From DTU015 sp964641455 (lineage in GTDB: Bacteria; Bacillota; Sulfobacillia; Fermentithermobacillales; Fermentithermobacillaceae), in the NCBI GenBank assembly GCA_964641455.1, contig CAZXLH010000054.1, positions 1 to 10,556 of the forward strand: a stretch of DNA of 10,556 nucleotides. Reading direction: 5' to 3'. A program made the translations under genes and the position numbers. Within the stretch, counting starts at the first letter, position 1. The number at the start of each line of letters is the position of its first letter. The notes under the pieces were generated by a model that did not search any database, was not told the origin of the DNA, and saw only the letters and a program-made list of their open reading frames with translations. Below, one piece after another: positions 6,209 through 10,556 of this stretch.

Positions 6209-7204
6209 ATGAAGAGCAGAGATATTCTGGTGGTAGAAGATTTGAACTTATACGCGCTTAATACGTTTGGCGAGAAAGATCTTGCGCTTCTAAGAAATAT
6301 CAATTTCAAGTTAGGACCCAGAGAAATATTGGGGCTTGTCGGAGAAACCGGGGCGGGCAAATCACTATTGATAAACGCAATTGGAAAAAACCTGGATTAC
6401 AACTTAAGACTCACAGGGGGTCAATTGCTCTTCCGTTACAAAGGTGAGTTAGTGAATCTGTTGGATGCAAATGAAGAACGGATGGGAGAGATATGGGGGA
6501 GAAACATTTCTTTCATTCTGTCAAACACAAGGGGCAGATTTCACCCGCTACTGACCGTTGGAGAGCAGTTTAGCAATATCATTAGAGCTAACTTCCAGGT
6601 ATCATATAAGGAAGCTTATGAAAGAGCTATTGAGATGTTTAGACTAGTTCAGATGCCTGATCCGCAACAAAATTTCAGCAATTATCCCCACGAGCTTAGC
6701 GGAGGGATGGTTCAGAGAGTTGCAATAGCGATTGCCCTATCAATGTCACCAACACTCTTATTGGCTGATGAACCGACCATGGGTTTGGATGTTACGGTTC
6801 AAAGACAGGTTTTGGATTTGATGTCTTCTCTCTTTCATGATCGGAATTCATCGATAGTTCTGGCCACACGGGATCTAGGGATAGTAGCGAATTATTGCAA
6901 GAAAGTTGCTGTAATGTTCAGAGGGGAAATAGTTGAGCTTGCCCCCGTTCAAGAGTTTTTCAAGAGGCCAAGGCACCCATATAGTAAATATCTATTGCAG
7001 ATAGCATTTGCGTCTAATCAGAAAATTGAGGAAGAAGATATGAAGTTCAATATAGCTACGAAAGATACATATCGTAGGCATAACCGAGGATGCTTTTTTG
7101 CTGATAGCTGCCTGATACCTCAAGAAAAATGCTGGACAGAGACTCCGCAGAGAATTGGGACCGGTGAATACCACTATGTAAAATGTCATAGGGGTGTTGA
7201 ATAA
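6209..7204 (+). CDS. ABC importer ATPase 1 (DppD/OppD-like) with degenerate Q- and H-loops
   Basis: ATG 6209 follows AAGAGG by nine bases and gives 331 residues. An open frame extends back to 6155 through the stem-loop and is unlikely to be translated. Walker A is GETGAGKS (45-52), the signature LSGGM (163-167) and Walker B LLLADE (183-188), all canonical. The Q-loop, normally FQDP, reads LSNT (104-107), with Ser105 (codon 6521-6523) in place of Gln. The switch histidine of the H-loop, normally THD, is Arg221 in ATRDLG (codon 6869-6871). The C-terminal oligopeptide-transporter domain has HPYSKYLLQ and four cysteines, CX5CX6CX17C (295, 301, 308, 326), as in family members proposed or shown to hold an Fe-S cluster. 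It should pair with the next gene's product on the cytoplasmic face of the two permeases. Retained Walker motifs suggest ATP binding with poor hydrolysis at its own site. The gene stop overlaps the next start by one base. Confidence 0.93.
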   Translation: MKSRDILVVEDLNLYALNTFGEKDLALLRNINFKLGPREILGLVGETGAGKSLLINAIGKNLDYNLRLTGGQLLFRYKGELVNLLDANEERMGEIWGRNISFILSNTRGRFHPLLTVGEQFSNIIRANFQVSYKEAYERAIEMFRLVQMPDPQQNFSNYPHELSGGMVQRVAIAIALSMSPTLLLADEPTMGLDVTVQRQVLDLMSSLFHDRNSSIVLATRDLGIVANYCKKVAVMFRGEIVELAPVQEFFKRPRHPYSKYLLQIAFASNQKIEEEDMKFNIATKDTYRRHNRGCFFADSCLIPQEKCWTETPQRIGTGEYHYVKCHRGVE

Positions 7205-8160
7205 TGCAAATACTTGAAGTGAAAAATCTGCACAAAAGATTCCCTATCAAGAAAGATCGTTCTGTCTGTGCTGTAAATGGTGTGAATTTTACAGTTGAGC
7301 AGGGCCAAACCCTTGGACTAGTTGGTGAAAGCGGTTGTGGCAAAACAACCATAGGAAGATGCGTTTGTCACTTGCTTGAGCCAACTGAGGGCGAAATCCT
7401 TTTTAGGGGCAAGGATATATCTAAACTTTCCAAACCCGGTCTGACGAATCTGCGAAAAGAGATTCAGATAGTCTTTCAAGACCCGTATGGTTCGCTAAAC
7501 CCGAGGAAACTTGTTAGGCAAATACTGGAGGAACCCCTTATTGTCAGTGGAGTTAAAGCTAAGGACCAGCGGTTAAAACGTGTTACTGAAGTACTGGCGA
7601 TGATCGAGTTGGATAACAGCTATTTGGAGAAATATCCTATTCAGCTGACTCAAGGAGAGCAACAGAGAGTGAGCATTGCCCGTGCGTTTATCACCAATCC
7701 CAAGCTTGTTGTACTCGATGAGCCTACTTCGTTACTGGATGTTCGTTTCAGAGGGGAAATTGTTCTTCTGCTAAAAAGACTCCAAAAAGAAACAGGATGT
7801 TCTTACATATTCATTTCTCACGACCTGAATGTGGTATACCAGATTAGCCATAGGATAGCAGTGATGTATCTTGGGAGAGTTGTGGAAGAAGGGCCGCCTG
7901 ATATCATCTTTGACACTCCTAACCATCCATATACACAGGCTTTGCTGGCGGCGACTCTATTTCCTGATCCTGATCAAAGGCGAACCGGTTTTGCTCTTAA
8001 AGGGGAAGTGCCAAGTCCGGTTAACTTGCAGAATGATCAATGCAACTTTGCTTCGCGTTGCCCGTTGGCAAGAGATGCTTGCTTTGAGTCATTACCTAAA
8101 CTCAAGATTGTAGGAGAAGACCACTATTCAGCATGTCATGAGCAAGAATCGAACTCCTAA
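7204..8160 (+). CDS. ABC importer ATPase 2 (DppF/OppF-like) with degenerate signature motif
   Basis: The ATG shares its A with the stop codon of ATPase 1, and AGGGG nine bases before it serves as ribosome binding site. The 318 residues are typical of DppF. Walker A is GESGCGKT (41-48), the Q-loop FQDPYGSLNP (91-100, Gln92), Walker B LVVLDE (168-173), the D-loop SLLD (176-179) and the switch His206 lies in SHDL; these are all functional. The signature motif, normally LSGGQ, reads LTQGE (148-152, bases 7645-7659). The C-terminal domain carries four cysteines spaced CX5CX6CX17C (280, 286, 293, 311), identical in spacing to ATPase 1, and GEVPSP just before them, a DppF/OppF hallmark. With ATPase 1 it forms the motor of the importer. 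Its own ATP site pairs with the normal LSGGM of ATPase 1 and should be the catalytic one. Confidence 0.93.
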   Translation: MQILEVKNLHKRFPIKKDRSVCAVNGVNFTVEQGQTLGLVGESGCGKTTIGRCVCHLLEPTEGEILFRGKDISKLSKPGLTNLRKEIQIVFQDPYGSLNPRKLVRQILEEPLIVSGVKAKDQRLKRVTEVLAMIELDNSYLEKYPIQLTQGEQQRVSIARAFITNPKLVVLDEPTSLLDVRFRGEIVLLLKRLQKETGCSYIFISHDLNVVYQISHRIAVMYLGRVVEEGPPDIIFDTPNHPYTQALLAATLFPDPDQRRTGFALKGEVPSPVNLQNDQCNFASRCPLARDACFESLPKLKIVGEDHYSACHEQESNS

Positions 8161-8190
8161 ATTGGAAAGTGATTGTGCCGGCAACTTGTG

Positions 8191-8196
8191 AGGAGG
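8191..8196 (+). promoter_or_regulatory. Ribosome binding site fixing the first permease start at ATG 8205
   Basis: AGGAGG is eight bases before ATG 8205. The earlier in-frame GTG at 8169 has no such site and would add 12 hydrophilic residues before the usual permease N-terminus. Confidence 0.75.
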
Positions 8197-8204
8197 TTCA
8201 GGAA

Positions 8205-9233
8205 ATGAAGTTATGGCGGTACCTTAGAAGACGCATGATATTTATAATACCGCAGATACTCGGAGTAACCTTAATAACTTTCTTTATTGTAAGAATGATT
8301 CCGGGGGATCCCGCGAGAATAATCGCAGGTTCTCTTGTTAATGAAGCGGGGGTTGAGTTGATTCGAGAAAGGATGGGTTTAACAAAACCGTTACCTGTAC
8401 AGCTCTTGTATTATATAAGAAACATCTTTCAGGGTGATTTGGGAAGATCATGGGTAACAGGAAACCCTGTTCTTGAGGATATTTTATTAAGGTTACCGGC
8501 AACCTTAGAGTTAATCATACTGGCCTTGATCGTAAGCCTAGCGATCATGGTGCCACTGGCAATAAGAGCAACATTTTCAAAAGGTGGGTTTCTAAATAGG
8601 TTTGCTAATAAAGTGCTCACTCTATATGGAATGGCTGCAGGGGCATTCCCGGATTTTTGGCTGGCATTGATATTGATATTTGTGTTTTATGTTGTTTTGG
8701 GATGGGTGCCATCTCCGATAGGCGCATTTGACATAGCGGTAGTACCTCCGCAGCGTCTAACCGGTTTCTATATTGTCGATAGTCTACTGACTGGTAATTG
8801 GGATGCCTTGAAATCTGTTTGCTCACACTTAATATTACCAGTGTTTGTTCTGGCCTTTGTGTATGGAGGGGGCATTCTGAAAGTGGCGATGGTTTCGGCG
8901 AATGAGGTTAGGAAATCGGATTACATTAATTACGCTGAAATTTGTGGTTTGCCGGAGAAAGATATTCAACGTTATATCTCCAAGGCTTCTTATCCTTCTG
9001 TAGCAACTTTTACTGCAGTGATTTTCGGTTTTCTTATCGGCGGGGCTGTTCTTGTTGAGTCTGTCTTTAGTTGGGGAGGGTTTGGTCAATACGCTGTCCA
9101 ATCTGTTGTCAACTCTGACTTCGCTGCTATTCAAGGAGTTGTCCTATTCTCGGCAATCCTAAACTTGGTCATTTATATATTTGTTGACATTATCTACTAT
9201 ATGGTTGACCCCAGGATAAAGAATCTTGGATGA
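8205..9233 (+). CDS. ABC importer permease 1 (DppB/OppB-like)
   Basis: The product is 342 residues with about six membrane segments. The first, IIPQILGVTLITFFIVRMIP, is followed by GDP (34-36), the characteristic DppB N-terminal pattern. RMGLTKPLPVQLLYYI and FQGDLGRSW lead into the transmembrane domain, and the protein ends with YYMVDPRIKN (331-340), the standard YxxxDPR close. The cytoplasmic coupling (EAA) loop is at about 239-262 (DYINYAEICGLPEKDIQRY). It keeps the conserved Gly but differs from the usual DYVRTARAKGL, so it is more diverged than that of the partner permease. Together with permease 2 it forms the translocation path through the cytoplasmic membrane. It follows ATPase 2 by 44 bases in the same operon. 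Confidence 0.93.
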   Translation: MKLWRYLRRRMIFIIPQILGVTLITFFIVRMIPGDPARIIAGSLVNEAGVELIRERMGLTKPLPVQLLYYIRNIFQGDLGRSWVTGNPVLEDILLRLPATLELIILALIVSLAIMVPLAIRATFSKGGFLNRFANKVLTLYGMAAGAFPDFWLALILIFVFYVVLGWVPSPIGAFDIAVVPPQRLTGFYIVDSLLTGNWDALKSVCSHLILPVFVLAFVYGGGILKVAMVSANEVRKSDYINYAEICGLPEKDIQRYISKASYPSVATFTAVIFGFLIGGAVLVESVFSWGGFGQYAVQSVVNSDFAAIQGVVLFSAILNLVIYIFVDIIYYMVDPRIKNLG

Positions 9234-9283
9234 ATGATAATGCTACCAGGACGAATAACAATAAGTGAAGCAGGAGGCAAGTC

Positions 9284-10195
9284 ATGTTTTCCACAACTAC
9301 CTCGCAAATTAGAGACAGTCGTCTAGTCTTGTATCTGAAGTCTCATCCCATACAGGCGTTTGGGTTTGTTGTTTCGATAATCTCCATAATACTGGCTATA
9401 ATTGGCCCATATATTGTCCCACACTCACCTACTCTAGGCGTACCGGGTAAACATTTATTGCCGCCATCGTACGAATACTGGTTTGGAACAGATGTAAATG
9501 GCATGTGCATCTTTTCCAGAACAATAGCTGCATATAGAACAGACTTAGTCATCGCAGTAGTCGGAGCCTTAATGGCCTTATTCATTGGCGCCCCATTAGG
9601 TATTATAGCGGGATACTTTGACGGGAAGAGTGGATTCTGGGGGTCCATTAGCTTGGTGATTTTGAGAATAATGGACGTTATTCAAGCTTTCCCTGTTTTC
9701 GTCTTAGGCTTGCTTCTTGTAGCCGCTTTTGGTCCAAGTCCTCAGAATCTGATATTTATGATCGCTGTTGCAAATATTCCCGGTAATCTCAGGTTGGCGA
9801 GATCTGAAGCAATCTCTTTAAGAGAAAAGGATTTTGTGGAAGCAGCGCGTGCGGTTGGGAACTCTGAATTGAGAATTGCATTTCATCACATAATGCCTAA
9901 TGCAATTACACCTGTGATCGCCTTGCTATCTGTTGTGATGGGCTTTGGCATTTTGCTAACGGCAGGCTTAAGTTTTGTGGGCGCCGGAGTAAGGGTGCCT
10001 ACACCCGAGTGGGGTTCAATGATTGCCAGCGGCGGAACCACAATGATTACAGGTCAGTGGTGGCCATCATTCTTCCCAGGGTTATTCATGGCGCTTACGA
10101 TCTTTGGGTTTTCCATGCTAGGAGAGATTATTACGGTACTAATTGATCCGCTGGAGAGAATCAAGTTGCATTCTGGCAGTGATATACAGAGATAG
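9284..10195 (+). CDS. ABC importer permease 2 (DppC/OppC-like)
   Basis: ATG 9284 follows AGGAGG by six bases; the product has 303 residues, normal for DppC. After an N-terminal membrane segment (26-46) comes HLLPPSYEYWFGTD, the extracytoplasmic motif usually continued as GTDxxGRDxxSR; here it is GTDVNGMCIFSR, with Arg-Asp replaced by Met-Cys (74-75). The coupling loop KDFVEAARAVGNSELRIAFH (182-201) with IMPN is a canonical EAA motif. Later segments include GLSFVGAGVRVPTPEWGSMI and the terminal FGFSMLGEIITVLIDPLERI region. It is the last recognisable gene of the operon. The 50 bases between the two permease genes hold only the ribosome binding site. Confidence 0.94.
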   Translation: MFSTTTSQIRDSRLVLYLKSHPIQAFGFVVSIISIILAIIGPYIVPHSPTLGVPGKHLLPPSYEYWFGTDVNGMCIFSRTIAAYRTDLVIAVVGALMALFIGAPLGIIAGYFDGKSGFWGSISLVILRIMDVIQAFPVFVLGLLLVAAFGPSPQNLIFMIAVANIPGNLRLARSEAISLREKDFVEAARAVGNSELRIAFHHIMPNAITPVIALLSVVMGFGILLTAGLSFVGAGVRVPTPEWGSMIASGGTTMITGQWWPSFFPGLFMALTIFGFSMLGEIITVLIDPLERIKLHSGSDIQR

Positions 10196-10556
10196 CGGCT
10201 AAAGGTTAGTATGACAAGGCTATTACAACAAGGCCATCCAACACTTCTGGCGTAGTTGCAATATTACCGTTGTTCATAGGAATACTATTCATCTCTAGCC
10301 TGCCAAGGCTCATAGGATCGACCTCGAGGCTTAGAACAGACTGTCTGTGTGACACAATAACGTCAATAAAGATCTGCAGCTCGAGATTCGCCCCTTAGTG
10401 TACCGAGAATCAGAGGCAAAAACCATTGCTAGGAAGCTTTTATGTCAGAATCGGGGTCTCACTTGTGCAGGTTTGGGTTCGGTCACGGCCCTGGTAATAC
10501 TTCCTAGCCATGTATGAGCTTTGGCAGGCACTTTGCGCATACCCATAAGCTTTCAC
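10196..10556. other. 361-base region without a recognisable gene
   Basis: No convincing coding region or RNA gene is visible. The + strand frames are short. On the - strand an open frame of 62 codons ends at 10206-10208, with an internal ATG at 10313 (35 residues) preceded by a weak GAGGT. A second - strand frame is open to the right edge and stops at 10440-10442 (38 residues). Neither resembles a known family. Small palindromes are frequent: AGCCT-GCCA-AGGCT (10297-10310), ACAGAC-T-GTCTGT (10336-10348), and a longer inverted repeat at 10424-10512. No hairpin with T-run follows the permease gene, so the operon terminator was not found. The stretch could be decayed coding sequence, a repeat element or ordinary spacer. 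Confidence 0.4.
10424..10512. repeat. Imperfect 13-base inverted repeat around 63 bases
   Basis: CATTGCTAGGAAG (10424-10436) and the reverse complement of 10500-10512, CATGGCTAGGAAG, match at 12 of 13 positions, with nine contiguous. The 63 bases between the arms are GC-rich and contain no open frame across both arms. Possible readings are a small MITE-like or REP-like element or a structured RNA; none can be decided from one copy. Confidence 0.45.

Noticed and set aside
10206..10394. A small - strand gene (62 open codons, ATG at 10313)
   Set aside because: Only a weak ribosome binding site is present, there is no recognisable family, and the opposite strand is equally open there. It was kept only as a remark in the gene-free region.
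10460..10490. A tRNA T-arm suggested by GGGTTCGG
   Set aside because: No acceptor, D or anticodon stems can be formed around it and the TTCRA pattern is not met.
10440..10556. End of a - strand gene entering from the right edge
   Set aside because: Only 38 open codons are visible, with no family resemblance, and the inverted repeat overlaps it. It cannot be supported without the sequence to the right.

Overview
The window reads as chromosomal DNA of an anaerobic, probably clostridial Firmicute (Peptococcaceae-like). The grounds are moderate GC content, strong AGGAGG-type ribosome binding sites with several GTG/TTG starts, a CggR-type SorC regulator (a lineage centred on Firmicutes), and the tail of a hydrogenase/sulfite-reductase-type NAD(P)H:flavin Fe-S subunit. 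All recognisable genes lie on the + strand. The taxon is an inference from gene content; no rRNA or marker gene is present.

Layout. Positions 1-536 hold the 3' part of an FAD/NAD-linked [2Fe-2S] oxidoreductase subunit that begins outside the window. After a 157-base gap comes a CggR-like SorC-family regulator (694-1740). A 140-base gap with a perfect inverted repeat separates it from a XylB-like FGGY carbohydrate kinase (1881-3386). Next are an agmatinase-fold ureohydrolase (3511-4467) and, overlapping its stop codon region, a complete family-5 'dipeptide/oligopeptide/nickel' ABC importer in the order binding protein (4473-6107), two ATPases (6209-7204, 7204-8160) and two permeases (8205-9233, 9284-10195). 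The last 361 bases contain no recognisable gene, only inverted repeats.

How the genes may work together. Regulator, kinase, amidine/guanidine hydrolase and importer look like a self-contained uptake and catabolism locus. A solute would be bound outside the membrane and imported by the ABC transporter. A C-N bond of a guanidino or amidino group would be cleaved by the ureohydrolase, and a sugar or polyol part phosphorylated by the FGGY kinase. The phosphorylated product is the natural candidate inducer for the phosphosugar-sensing regulator. The pairing of a sugar kinase with an amidinohydrolase suggests a substrate having both a polyol and a guanidino/amidino part; this is inference. Both enzymes differ from the textbook families at substrate-contacting positions.

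The most striking sequence feature is in the importer. The first ATPase has lost the Q-loop glutamine and the switch histidine, while the second has a degenerate signature motif (LTQGE). These three lesions fall in the same composite nucleotide site, predicting an asymmetric transporter with one working and one degenerate ATP site.
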